Positions 19,793 through 28,957 of a stretch of DNA of 64,000 nt are shown piece after piece. The notes beneath the pieces are model-generated. The model did no database searches, was not told the DNA's origin, and was given only the letters and a program-made list of their open reading frames with translations. The stretch is from Lachnospiraceae bacterium (GTDB lineage Bacteria > Bacillota > Clostridia > Lachnospirales > Lachnospiraceae). The stretch covers positions 1-64,000 of the forward strand of contig JAAWIS010000007.1 in assembly GCA_022796475.1 (NCBI GenBank), read 5' to 3'. Position 1 is the stretch's first letter. Each line of letters begins with the position of its first letter. Made by a program: the position numbers and the translations under genes.

Positions 19793-22213
19793 TTATCCCC
19801 GCAGTTCGATTCCCAAATCCTGCAGCCCGTTTAAAATCTTTTTCATAGCAGCATTCACATCTTCATCTGTTAAAGTTCTGTCTTTTGCACGGAATACGAT
19901 GGAATAGGCTACGGACTTAAAACCTGCCACAATCTGGCTTCCCTCATAAATATCAAACAACTGGTAGCTTTCCAGGATTTTCCCGCCTCTCTGGGCAATT
20001 ACATCCTCAATCTGGCCTACCATAATCTGTTTTGGAACTACCATACTGATATCCCTGGTAACTGCAGGATGCTTTGCAATTCCAGTATACTTCCGGTCAA
20101 AGGTAGCAAATGGAAGGATGGCCGGCATATCCAGCACCGCCACATATACTTTTTCTCCAATTTTATAATAATCTGCACATTCCGGATGGATCTCACCTAA
20201 ATAACCTATTTTCTGCTTCTCATAAATCACATCCGCTTTTCTTCCCGGATGAAGGAAGGGACAGTTGCAGCCAGAATCATAATGAACTTTTTTCGTCATT
20301 CCAATCTGCTGGAAAAATTCTTCAATTACCCCTTTCATGGTAAAGAAATCGCCTTCCCCATACATTCCAAGGGTAAACTGCATCCGCTCATCCGGCAGTT
20401 CTGTCAGCGGCAAAGCCTTTGGCAGATAGATATTTGCCATTTCATAAAGCTTCACATCCTTATTCCGACGGTTATAGTTGGTGGCAAGAGATGTAAGCAT
20501 CCCGTTTAAGGGAGTAGTACGCATGATACTGAAATCCTCGCCCAGCGGATTCATAATGGCAACTGCCTGGCGCAGAGGAGAATCCTCTGGAAGAAGCAGT
20601 TTATCAAATACTTTCGGACTTTCAAAGGAATAAGTCATTCCCTGGGAAAATCCAGAAAATTCAGCAACCTCCCTTGCCACACCTTCAATCCGCAGCTTAA
20701 AGGAAAGCTTTCCTGTAGTGGCTTCCCCTGTAGGCAGGGTTGTGGGAATCTTATCATAGCCGTAGAATCTTGCGACTTCCTCTGCAATATCAGCCGGCCG
20801 CTCCAAATCCTGACGCCAGGTAGGGGCAACCACTTCCTGGGTATCCTCGTCAAATCCCAAATCCAGCATTTTGAAATACTCTTTCATAGTGGATTCTTCA
20901 ATATCGGTTCCTAACAGCTTATTAATCTTTTCCGCATGGAAGGGGATCCGCTTCTCTTCCTTTTTCACCGGATAAATGTCAATGATTCCTCCCACTACTT
21001 CCCCGGCCCCCAGCTCTTCAATTAACTGGCAGGCACGGTTTACGGCCTCTTCTGCATTATTGGGGTCCAGCCCTTTTTCATATTTGCCGGAAGCATCTGT
21101 GCGCAGGCCTAACCGTTTCGCCGAAAGGCGGATATTGGTTCCGTCAAAACAGGCCGACTCAAAAACCATATTTTTCACATCATCCGTTATCTTGCTGTTT
21201 TCGCCGCCCATAATTCCGGCGATTCCTACCTCTTTCTCCCCGTCATTGATCATCAGCACATCTTGATCCAGCTTCCGGATCTGCCCGTCCAGGGTCTGGA
21301 ATTCATCACCTTCTTTTGCCCGCTTCACTATGATTTCATGGTTTGCCAGCAGATCATAGTCAAAGGCATGCATAGGCTGTCCGTATTCTTCCATTACATA
21401 GTTGGTAATATCAACAATATTGTTAATCGGCCGGATTCCGCAGGCAGCTAAACGGCGCTTCATCCATTCCGGCGACGGAGCCAGCTTAATATTCTTTACC
21501 ATACGTGCACAGTATCGGGGACAAAGATCCGTATCCTCTACCCGCACCTTCAGATAGTCATTAATATCTTCCTGATTTCCTGTAGCAGAAACCTTGGGAG
21601 GATTAAAAGGCAGACGGAAAGTAGCCGCTGCTTCCCTTGCAATCCCGATTACACTGTAGCAGTCTACCCGGTTGGAGGTAACTTCGTATTCGTAAACCAC
21701 ATCGTGAAGCCCTAAAAGCTGGACTGCATCATCTCCCGGAATGCTGTCTTTTGGCAGAATGTAAATCCCGCTTTCCGGAGCATCCGGGTAGAATTCCCGG
21801 GAAGAACCAAGTTCTTCAATGGAACACATCATACCATTGGACTCGATGCCTCTTAATTTTCCTTTCTTGATTTTAATCCCTTCTTCCGGAAGCGGGCCGC
21901 CGTCATGGCCTCCTGCTACCTTTCCGCCGTCTAACACCACAGGAACCTTATCTCCTTCTTTTACATTAGGCGCCCCTGTTACGATCTGGATGGTTTCTGT
22001 TCCGATATTTACCTGACAGATAATTAATTTATCTGCATCTGGATGACGCTCTATTTTTAAAATTTCACCTACTACAATTTTTTCCAGGTTTTTATCCAGG
22101 CACTCATAGCCCTCTACTTTCGTTCCGGATAATGTCATGACATCGGTGTATTCCTGGGGAGATGCCTTTAAATCAGGAACGTATGCTTTAATCCATGCTT
22201 GTGATGTATTCAT
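19793..22213 (-). CDS. pheT: Phenylalanyl-tRNA synthetase beta subunit
   Basis: 806-aa beta subunit of the alpha2-beta2 synthetase. It has the N-terminal tRNA-binding OB fold (about 40-150, IVVGEILKIERHPDADKL), the B3/B4 editing domain, the B5 domain, the inactive catalytic-like core and the C-terminal anticodon-binding FDX-ACB domain (from about 710, KHPAVTRDISMVVP). It follows pheS after 42 bp on the same strand and shares the T-box transcript. Confidence 0.97.
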   Translation of the reverse strand: MNTSQAWIKAYVPDLKASPQEYTDVMTLSGTKVEGYECLDKNLEKIVVGEILKIERHPDADKLIICQVNIGTETIQIVTGAPNVKEGDKVPVVLDGGKVAGGHDGGPLPEEGIKIKKGKLRGIESNGMMCSIEELGSSREFYPDAPESGIYILPKDSIPGDDAVQLLGLHDVVYEYEVTSNRVDCYSVIGIAREAAATFRLPFNPPKVSATGNQEDINDYLKVRVEDTDLCPRYCARMVKNIKLAPSPEWMKRRLAACGIRPINNIVDITNYVMEEYGQPMHAFDYDLLANHEIIVKRAKEGDEFQTLDGQIRKLDQDVLMINDGEKEVGIAGIMGGENSKITDDVKNMVFESACFDGTNIRLSAKRLGLRTDASGKYEKGLDPNNAEEAVNRACQLIEELGAGEVVGGIIDIYPVKKEEKRIPFHAEKINKLLGTDIEESTMKEYFKMLDLGFDEDTQEVVAPTWRQDLERPADIAEEVARFYGYDKIPTTLPTGEATTGKLSFKLRIEGVAREVAEFSGFSQGMTYSFESPKVFDKLLLPEDSPLRQAVAIMNPLGEDFSIMRTTPLNGMLTSLATNYNRRNKDVKLYEMANIYLPKALPLTELPDERMQFTLGMYGEGDFFTMKGVIEEFFQQIGMTKKVHYDSGCNCPFLHPGRKADVIYEKQKIGYLGEIHPECADYYKIGEKVYVAVLDMPAILPFATFDRKYTGIAKHPAVTRDISMVVPKQIMVGQIEDVIAQRGGKILESYQLFDIYEGSQIVAGFKSVAYSIVFRAKDRTLTDEDVNAAMKKILNGLQDLGIELRG

Positions 22214-22255
22214 ATATTTATATGCTCCTTTTGGTTTCGTTGTTGATTTGGTATC

Positions 22256-23275
22256 TTAAAATTGCTTTAAAAACCTCTCGTCATTTTCATAGAGAAGCCG
22301 CATATCGTCAATTTCATATTTCAGCAGCGCGATTCGCTCTAAGCCTACGCCGAAGGCAAAACCGCTGTAAGCTTCCGGATCAATCCCACACATTTCCAAA
22401 ACATGGGGATGTACCATGCCGCAGCCTAATATCTCAATCCATCCGGTGCCTTTGCAGAACCGGCAGCCTGTTCCGCCGCATTTAAAGCAGGTAACATCTA
22501 CTTCCGCGCTGGGCTCTGTAAACGGGAAATGGTGAGGACGGAATTTTACTTTCGTTTCCTCTCCAAACAGTTCCCTTGCAAATTCGGCCAATGTTCCTTT
22601 TAAATCTGCAAAGGTAATGTTACGGTCAATTACCAGGCCTTCAATCTGATGGAAGGAAGGGGAATGGGTTGCATCCACTTCATCGGAGCGGAATACACGC
22701 CCCGGAGCAATCATGCGGATAGGCAGCTTTCCTTTTTCCATCACACGAGCCTGAACCGGAGAAGTCTGGGTACGAAGGACGATTTCTTTATTAATGTAAA
22801 AGGTATCCTGCTCGTCCTTAGCCGGATGATTTGCCGGAATATTCAGCTTTTCAAAATTATACAGATCGTACTCCACCTCTGGCCCTTCTACTACCTCATA
22901 GCCCATACCAATAAAGATCCGCTCCACCTCTTCTAATGCAATGGAATTTGGATGGCTGTGTCCGATTTTATTCTTTTTTGCCGGAAGAGTAACATCGATT
23001 ACTTCTTTCTTCATCTGCTCTTCCCTGGCTCTTTTCGCCATCTCTTTTTTCGTTGCCTCAAGCTTTTCCTCAATCAGCACCCGGACATCATTTACCATCT
23101 GGCCCACCTTTGGACGATCCTCCGGCGCTACATTTTTCATGCTTTTTAACACACTGGTTAACTCGCCCTTTTTGCCCAGGTAGGCAATCCGGATTTCATT
23201 CAGCTTTTCCAGGGCATCCGAAGCATCAATCTTAGCCAATGCTTCTGATTTGATTTTTTCTAATTGATCTTTCAT
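22256..23275 (-). CDS. pheS: Phenylalanyl-tRNA synthetase alpha subunit
   Basis: Catalytic subunit charging tRNA-Phe. An N-terminal coiled coil (about 1-90) precedes class II motifs: HPSFHQIEGLVID, KFRPHHFPFTEPSAEVDV and GCGMVHPHVLEMCG, with GFAFGVGLERIALLKY near the end. The ATG at 23275 follows AAAGGAG with 8 bases spacing; a TTG two codons upstream is rejected. Expression is predicted to depend on uncharged tRNA-Phe through the T-box upstream. A repeat cluster sits between the T-box terminator and this gene. Confidence 0.96.
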   Translation of the reverse strand: MKDQLEKIKSEALAKIDASDALEKLNEIRIAYLGKKGELTSVLKSMKNVAPEDRPKVGQMVNDVRVLIEEKLEATKKEMAKRAREEQMKKEVIDVTLPAKKNKIGHSHPNSIALEEVERIFIGMGYEVVEGPEVEYDLYNFEKLNIPANHPAKDEQDTFYINKEIVLRTQTSPVQARVMEKGKLPIRMIAPGRVFRSDEVDATHSPSFHQIEGLVIDRNITFADLKGTLAEFARELFGEETKVKFRPHHFPFTEPSAEVDVTCFKCGGTGCRFCKGTGWIEILGCGMVHPHVLEMCGIDPEAYSGFAFGVGLERIALLKYEIDDMRLLYENDERFLKQF

Positions 23276-23326
23276 TATCAATTCTCCTTTTTGATTTGGA
23301 TTCCAACATAATTTTAGGAAGACATA

Positions 23327-23378
23327 TTCCTTAAGCGCGAAGTGCGCATCCCCCGGAGGTTTTTTGCTTTATAGGAAG
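23327..23378 (-). repeat. Family R2 repeat, truncated copy (52 bp)
   Basis: Minus strand begins CTTCCTATAAAGCAAAAAAC and ends at CGCGCTTAAGGAA. It matches the first half of the 107-bp unit at 23394-23500. Confidence 0.8.
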
Positions 23379-23393
23379 CAAGTTCCTATAAAT

Positions 23394-23500
23394 AAGAGTC
23401 CGGCTTGCCGGACTCTCGCGCCGGAGCGCGTCTGCATCAGCAGACAGTTTCCCTAAGCGCGAAGTGCGCATTCCCCGGAGGTTTTTTGCTTTATAGGAAG
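23394..23500 (-). repeat. Family R2 repeat, full 107-bp copy
   Basis: On the minus strand it runs from CTTCCTATAAAGC through GCGCACTTCGCGC to the palindrome AGTCCGGCAAGCCGGACT. A copy of the same length, plus strand, lies at 58535-58641. This copy lies just downstream of the T-box terminator and adds about 107 bases to the pheS leader. Confidence 0.85.
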
Positions 23501-23515
23501 CAATTTTCCTATAAA

Positions 23516-23866
23516 GCAAAAAACCTCGTCCCTTCCATGCTGAAGGGACGAGGTTAACACTCGCGGTACCACCCTGATTCCTGCTTCCTGCTCCAAACTT
23601 TTGCCAAACTGATTTTGGCATCCGCCCTGGTTCAGACTCCACAGGCACTCATTTACACTTAACGCGTGAACACGTCACAGCTTACTCTAAGAAACACTTC
23701 CGGTTTCCCGTCTGTCTGCTTCTATTTCAGCTATGCAGCTCCGATGGGAATTTCGACCGATTACAGGAACCTGGGAACGCTTTCAGCCAGTGGCCTCCCC
23801 TCTCTGACGGAAAATAATGGTCTACTTACATCTTCACAGCCTTTTATATTGCTTATTTTTTATTAA
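23516..23866 (-). ncRNA. T-box leader controlling pheST
   Basis: The minus strand holds the T-box core AGGGTGGTACCGCGAGTG (about 23563-23580), followed at 23522-23555 by a terminator whose 14-base arms (AACCTCGTCCCTTC and complement) pair perfectly and end in a T-run. Upstream lie CGTTAA-type elements and a large stem I region from about 23860. It pairs with uncharged tRNA to form the antiterminator. Context implies tRNA-Phe with specifier TTC, but I could not place the specifier loop with confidence. Confidence 0.93.
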
Positions 23867-23871
23867 GGCTT

Positions 23872-23900
23872 ATTCTAATAAAAAGCAGGGGATTTGTCAA
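23872..23900 (-). promoter_or_regulatory. Promoter of the pheST T-box transcript
   Basis: Minus-strand TTGACA (23895-23900), 17-base spacer, TAGAAT (23872-23877). Confidence 0.8.
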
Positions 23901-23938
23901 TACCTATTATTCTCTTCTTATTTTTGCAACTGCCAGTC

Positions 23939-24078
23939 GTTACTGTTCACAGGCCTCTGTGAACGTAACCCCATATGCCCATTTAGAATCGCCTGTGGCG
24001 ATGGGGCATATGCTTTGCTCCCATAACGATATTGGCTCGTGACGAATCAGCGGGGTGATTCATCACGATATGAACAGT
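23939..24078. repeat. MITE-like element with terminal inverted repeats and direct repeats
   Basis: The 10-bp ends TTACTGTTCA (23940-23949) and TGAACAGTAA (24071-24080) are perfect inverted repeats. AACTGCCAGTC occurs on both sides (23928-23938 and 24079-24089), as a target duplication would. The interior has nested hairpins (CATATGCCC...GGGGCATATG and GAATCAGCGGGGTGATTC) and no ORF. It sits between the ABC exporter and the T-box promoter. A decayed partial copy is at 58251-58299. Confidence 0.75.
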
Positions 24079-24087
24079 AACTGCCAG

Positions 24088-25854
24088 TCAGCTTACTGCA
24101 AACTGGCTGTTATAAAGCTGCGAATAAAATCCTCCCTGCTTTAGCAGATCTTCGTGATTTCCCTGCTCAATAATATGACCATCTTTCATTACCAAAATCA
24201 CATCTGCCTCTTTAATTGTAGAAAGCCGGTGGGCTACGATAAAACTGGTTCTTCCCTCCATCATCTTTGTAAAGGCTCTTTGAATCCGGATCTCTGTCCG
24301 GGTATCAATAGAGGAGGTGGCCTCATCCAGTATCAGCATAGGCGGAAGGCAGAGCATTACCCGGGCAATGCAAAGAAGCTGTTTTTGTCCCTGTGACAGA
24401 TTTCCTCCATCCTCAGAAATCAATGTATCATATCCATTGGGCATCCGCTTAATAAAGCTGTGGGCGTGGGCTTCTTTTGCTGCTGCAATCACATCCTCCA
24501 GTGATGCATCTGGCCTTCCATAAGCAATATTTTCCCGAATCGTACCGGATTTCAGCCAGGTTTCCTGCAAAACCATCCCATAACTGGTGCGCAGGCTTTT
24601 TCTGGTTACCTTTCGGATATCCTGCCCATCCACCCGGATAGCCCCGGAATTTACATCGTAAAACCGCATCAGCAAGTTAATAACCGTAGTTTTTCCGCAC
24701 CCCGTAGGCCCTACCAAAGCAATCCTCTGTCCAGGCGCTACTTTCAGGCTGAAATTCTCAATCAGACGAACAGAAGGCACATAAGAAAAATCCACATGCT
24801 CCAGAGAAACCTGCCCGGAAACATGATTTAACTCCACTGCATCCTCTTCATCTTTTGCCACAGCAGGCTGATCGATTAAATCAAATACCCGGGAAGCTGA
24901 TGCAAGAGCATTCTGCAGTTCTGTTACGACTCCGGAAATTTCATTAAAGGGTTTCGTATACTGATTTGCATAATTTAAAAAGCTGGTAAGCTGCCCTACA
25001 GACAAAAGCCCCCGGATTACCCCATAAGCTCCTGCTGTGCCTACTCCCGCATAAACCAAGCCGTTTACAAACCGGGTTGCCGGATTTGTAATAGATGAGA
25101 AAAAGGTTGCCCGCAGGCTGTAGCCTGCCAGCCGTTTATTAATCTCCTCAAATTCTTTCTGAGCCTTAGCCTGATGGCTAAAAGCCTGAACGACTTTTAG
25201 ATTTCCCAGATTTTCATCAATCAGGGAAGTTAATTCCCCTCTTGCCTGGGACTGTTTCTGAAACATAGTAAAGGTTCGTTTTGCAATAAAATTTGCCACA
25301 AAGAAGGAAACTGGAGTAATACATACTACAACCAGCGTAATTAAGGGATTGATAGACAGCATAAAAAGCAGTGTCCCCAAAATGGTCATAGCTCCGGTAA
25401 ATAATTGGGTAAATCCAAGAAGAAGTCCTTCTGAAAACTGATCAATGTCTGCAATAATCCGGCTGACCAAATCTCCTGTAGGATGGACATCCAAATAGCT
25501 TAAAGGCAGCACCTCCAAATGGTTAAAAGCTTTCGTCCGGATATCTTTTACTACACGATAAGTTATCACATTATTAATATGGTTCATCAGCCATTGGGCT
25601 GCCGCTGTAATCAGAACCAGAATCCCAATCTTCATCAAAATCCTGAAAAGACCCTTGTAGTCAACCTGGCCTGGCCCTAAAATCAAATCCACTCCCTGTC
25701 CGATTAAAACTGGCACGTAAAGAGTCAGCGCCACAGTAACTGTTGCCATTAAAATAGAGGCAGCTACTCCGAAACGATACCGTTTTATATAAGTCAAAAT
25801 TCGTTTTAACGTTGCTGCTGAAACAGCCTTATCCAATTTTTTCTTACTGGCCAT
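24088..25854 (-). CDS. ABC exporter half, subunit B (heterodimeric)
   Basis: Type IV ABC exporter half-transporter of 588 aa: six membrane helices (about residues 15-320), then an ATPase domain with GPTGCGKTT, the altered signature NLSQGQKQ and canonical Walker B with glutamate (MLILDEATSSID). The degenerate LSQGQ pairs with the degenerate Walker B of its partner, the usual design of asymmetric heterodimers such as TM287/288 and MdlAB-like pairs. The start overlaps the end of the partner gene by 11 bases. Substrate unknown; multidrug or lipid export is possible. Confidence 0.9.
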   Translation of the reverse strand: MASKKKLDKAVSAATLKRILTYIKRYRFGVAASILMATVTVALTLYVPVLIGQGVDLILGPGQVDYKGLFRILMKIGILVLITAAAQWLMNHINNVITYRVVKDIRTKAFNHLEVLPLSYLDVHPTGDLVSRIIADIDQFSEGLLLGFTQLFTGAMTILGTLLFMLSINPLITLVVVCITPVSFFVANFIAKRTFTMFQKQSQARGELTSLIDENLGNLKVVQAFSHQAKAQKEFEEINKRLAGYSLRATFFSSITNPATRFVNGLVYAGVGTAGAYGVIRGLLSVGQLTSFLNYANQYTKPFNEISGVVTELQNALASASRVFDLIDQPAVAKDEEDAVELNHVSGQVSLEHVDFSYVPSVRLIENFSLKVAPGQRIALVGPTGCGKTTVINLLMRFYDVNSGAIRVDGQDIRKVTRKSLRTSYGMVLQETWLKSGTIRENIAYGRPDASLEDVIAAAKEAHAHSFIKRMPNGYDTLISEDGGNLSQGQKQLLCIARVMLCLPPMLILDEATSSIDTRTEIRIQRAFTKMMEGRTSFIVAHRLSTIKEADVILVMKDGHIIEQGNHEDLLKQGGFYSQLYNSQFAVS

Positions 25855-27589
25855 CCCCTTCTACCTCCTCCCTGGAAAATTGTGACAGGCAAATTTCTTT
25901 ATATAAGGGACAGCCTTTTAAAAGTTCCTTATGCGTTCCTTTCCCAACCAGCTTTCCATCATCCAATACCAAAATCTGATCCGCATTTTTGATTGTTGAA
26001 GCTCTCTGGGATACTAAAAACACTGTCATAGTTCCAGTATGTTCTTTGATTGCCTTCCGAAGCTTTGCATCTGTGGCAAAATCCAGGGCTGACGCACTGT
26101 CGTCTAAAATCAGAATCTTTGGATTCCTTACCAACGCCCTTGCTATGGTAAGCCGCTGTTTCTGGCCTCCTGACAAGTTTTTGCCTCCCTGCTCGATCAA
26201 AAGATCCAGCCCCTTTCCTTTGCTGTCTACAAACTCTCTTGCCTGGGCAATATCCAGAGCACGGTAGATTTCCTCATCCGACGCATCTTCCTTGCCCCAG
26301 CGCATATTTTCCCGCAGGCTTCCTTTAAAAAGCACGGCTTTTTGAGGAACCAGACCTATGGTATTTCGAAGGCCTTCTATGGAATAGTCCCGGACATCTA
26401 CGCCATCCACCAAAAGGCTTCCTGATGCAATATCGTAAAACCTGGGAATCAGATTTACCACTGTAGATTTTCCAGAACCGGTTCCGCCGATAATTCCTAC
26501 AGTTTCGCCTCTCTTTACTGAAAAATCAATGTCAGACAATGATTCCTCTTTCGCCCCTGCATACAGGAACGATACGTGGCGAAATTCCACTTTTGGCTCC
26601 TGACTTCCGGCTTTTGGTTCCTTTTTTGCTTCTTTTTCCTGGATACTTGGCTGAACCTGAAAAATGGAATCTACCCGGTTCATACAGGCAATGGATTTCG
26701 ATATGGTAATGATCAGGTTTGCCAGCTTTATCAGTTCTACCAGAATCTGTGACATATAGTTAACCAGTGCAACCACTTTTCCCTGGGTAATCACGCCGCT
26801 GTCTACCTGTCTGGCTCCAATCCAAATAACAGCAATCGTTGCAGCATTTATCATAATATAGGTTATGGGATTTAACAGTGCTGAAATCTTTCCAACAAAC
26901 ACCTGGAACCGCACCAGCAGGCCATTTTCCTCTTCAAAACGGGCAGTTTCGCTCTTCTGACGATTAAAAGCCCGAATCACACGGACTCCTAAAAGATTTT
27001 CCCTTGCGGTCAGCATAACCTGATCCAATTGCTTTTGTACTTTCTTATAAAGCGGCATACTAACCAAAAGAATTCCAAATACCACCAAAGAAAGCAGGGG
27101 AATTACCGCCACAAATACCAGTGCCGCCTTCACATCTACAGTAAATGCCATAATCATAGCGCCAAATACCACAAACGGCGAACGTAAAAATAAGCGAAGC
27201 ACCATATTAATTCCAGTCTGCACCTGATTGATATCGCTGGTCATTCTGGTAATTAAGGTGGAGGTTCCTACTGTATCAATTTCTGAATAAGATAAATGGG
27301 AGATATGAGAAAACAGATCATTCCTCAGACAAGATGCCGTAGACACAGCAGCCTTTGCCGCAAAATACTGGGCTGTTAAGGAACAGGCCAGGCCAATCAG
27401 GCCAAGGAGGATCAGAAGGCCTCCCATCCGGAAAATATAGCCTACATCCTGATTTTTGATCCCCACATCAATCATGCTTGCAACTACAAGGGGAACAAAC
27501 AGCTCAAAGCTGGCCTCTAACATTTTAAACAAAGGCCCAAGAATGCTTTCTAACTTGTAGTCAGACAAATAGCGCAACAATCGTTTCAT
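25844..27589 (-). CDS. ABC exporter half, subunit A (heterodimeric)
   Basis: 581 aa: six membrane helices (about 15-310), then an ATPase domain with GGTGSGKST, canonical LSGGQKQRL, but Walker B ending in Asp-Asp (ILILDDSASALD) in place of the catalytic glutamate. It therefore forms the degenerate site together with subunit B. It is the first gene of the two-gene operon with its own promoter. GAGGG precedes the ATG. Confidence 0.9.
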   Translation of the reverse strand: MKRLLRYLSDYKLESILGPLFKMLEASFELFVPLVVASMIDVGIKNQDVGYIFRMGGLLILLGLIGLACSLTAQYFAAKAAVSTASCLRNDLFSHISHLSYSEIDTVGTSTLITRMTSDINQVQTGINMVLRLFLRSPFVVFGAMIMAFTVDVKAALVFVAVIPLLSLVVFGILLVSMPLYKKVQKQLDQVMLTARENLLGVRVIRAFNRQKSETARFEEENGLLVRFQVFVGKISALLNPITYIMINAATIAVIWIGARQVDSGVITQGKVVALVNYMSQILVELIKLANLIITISKSIACMNRVDSIFQVQPSIQEKEAKKEPKAGSQEPKVEFRHVSFLYAGAKEESLSDIDFSVKRGETVGIIGGTGSGKSTVVNLIPRFYDIASGSLLVDGVDVRDYSIEGLRNTIGLVPQKAVLFKGSLRENMRWGKEDASDEEIYRALDIAQAREFVDSKGKGLDLLIEQGGKNLSGGQKQRLTIARALVRNPKILILDDSASALDFATDAKLRKAIKEHTGTMTVFLVSQRASTIKNADQILVLDDGKLVGKGTHKELLKGCPLYKEICLSQFSREEVEGDGQ

Positions 27590-27633
27590 ATTTTTTCCCT
27601 CATGCTTTGATTTTCTTTATTAAGACACGCTTA

Positions 27634-27662
27634 AGTATACCATGGCTATATTTAGCAGACAA
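27634..27662 (-). promoter_or_regulatory. Promoter for the ABC exporter operon
   Basis: Minus-strand TTGTCT (27657-27662), 17-base spacer, TATACT (27634-27639). Confidence 0.65.
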
Positions 27663-27691
27663 GCTGGTTTTTCCATTATAGGGAAATTTCA

Positions 27692-27720
27692 TTGCCTGAT
27701 GAAAAAAAGAATGCTATAAT
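27692..27720 (+). promoter_or_regulatory. Promoter for the DUF362 gene
   Basis: TTGCCT (27692-27697), 17-base spacer, perfect TATAAT (27715-27720), divergent from the exporter promoter. Confidence 0.7.
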
Positions 27721-27798
27721 AAAAAAATATAATCGAAATGCACAAGGAACTGCCCGTGATATTCAGCAATTCTTCTCAGATGATAAGGAGGCTCTTTC

Positions 27799-28896
27799 AT
27801 GAACCAAAACGACATCATTATTATTCATGGAACTAACTATAAAGAAATGGCTGTCCAAGTACTGGAGCAGGCAGATGTTGCCTCTGAAATTGGCGACAGA
27901 AACAAGTCTATTGCCTTAAAGCCAAATCTGGTAGTAGCCGCCCACCCTTCCGGAGGCGCAACTACTCACAGCGAACTGTTAGCCGGAACAATCGAATATC
28001 TGCAAAACCACGGTTTTCTAAATATTTCCATTATGGAAGGTTCTTGGGTAGGCGACAATACTGCCTCTGCATTTTCCGTTTCCGGCTATCGTGAAATCTC
28101 AAAATTATACAATGTCCCTCTCATTGATCTGCAAAAAGACAGCTACACCGAGTATGATGCAAAGGGCATGAAAATCTGCCTCTGCGACCAGGCTGCTGCA
28201 GCAGACTACATGATCAATATGCCTGTGTTAAAAGGCCACTGCCAAACGATTATTACCTGCGCTTTAAAAAATAACAAAGGCATTATTCTGAATAAAGAAA
28301 AGCGAAGATTTCATACCATGGGCCTTCATAAGCCAATTGCCCACTTAAATGTAATCGCCCCTAATAACTTTATCTTAGTAGATAATATCTGCGGAGATTT
28401 GGATTTTGAGGAAGGCGGAAATCCAGTAACCATGAACCGTGTATTAGGTTTTAAAGATCCGGTGCTCTGTGACAGCTACGTCTGCGATTGTATGGGATAC
28501 AGGCCGGAAGAAATTCCCTATATCACTATGGCTGAAAAATTAGGAGTGGGAAGTACGGATACTGCGCATGCCAATTTCATATATTTAAATGAAGATCAAA
28601 CGGGAAAAGGCTGTCCTCATATGACCAGAAGGGTACAGAACCTGGCAAAATTCACAAATCAGAAGGATGCCTGCAGCGCCTGCTACGGCTCTTTGATCTA
28701 TGCCCTTGACCGCCTAAACGATTCCGGCCTGTTAAAAAGAAACCTTCCCCCTGTCTGTATCGGCCAGGGATTCAAAGGCCAGTCCGGCGATATCGGGGTA
28801 GGACAGTGTACCTGTGGATTTTCCAAATCCTTAAAAGGCTGTCCGCCAAAAGCTGTCGATATGGCTGCCTTTTTAAAGGAAAACTGGGTGGAATAG
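27799..28896 (+). CDS. DUF362 domain protein
   Basis: 365-aa cytoplasmic protein of the DUF362 family. The body contains IALKPNLVVAAHPSGGATTH, YMINMPVLKGHCQTIITCALKN and FILVDNICGDLDFEEGG, which are family-typical. A cysteine-rich C-terminal part has CSACYGSLIYALD and GQCTCGFSKSLKGCPP, possible metal ligands, though not a standard 4Fe-4S ferredoxin spacing. Biochemical role is not established for the family. AAGGAGG precedes the ATG. It is followed by the YihY gene after 61 bp, probably one operon. Confidence 0.8.
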   Translation: MNQNDIIIIHGTNYKEMAVQVLEQADVASEIGDRNKSIALKPNLVVAAHPSGGATTHSELLAGTIEYLQNHGFLNISIMEGSWVGDNTASAFSVSGYREISKLYNVPLIDLQKDSYTEYDAKGMKICLCDQAAAADYMINMPVLKGHCQTIITCALKNNKGIILNKEKRRFHTMGLHKPIAHLNVIAPNNFILVDNICGDLDFEEGGNPVTMNRVLGFKDPVLCDSYVCDCMGYRPEEIPYITMAEKLGVGSTDTAHANFIYLNEDQTGKGCPHMTRRVQNLAKFTNQKDACSACYGSLIYALDRLNDSGLLKRNLPPVCIGQGFKGQSGDIGVGQCTCGFSKSLKGCPPKAVDMAAFLKENWVE

Positions 28897-28957
28897 GGAT
28901 GAAATTTTTGTCAAAGGAAACATAAAAAGCCACATAAAAGAAAGGGCCAGAAACGAT

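Noticed and set aside
23331..23648. 105-codon minus-strand open frame
   Set aside because: Runs through the T-box core, terminator and R2 repeats, which are RNA and DNA structures.
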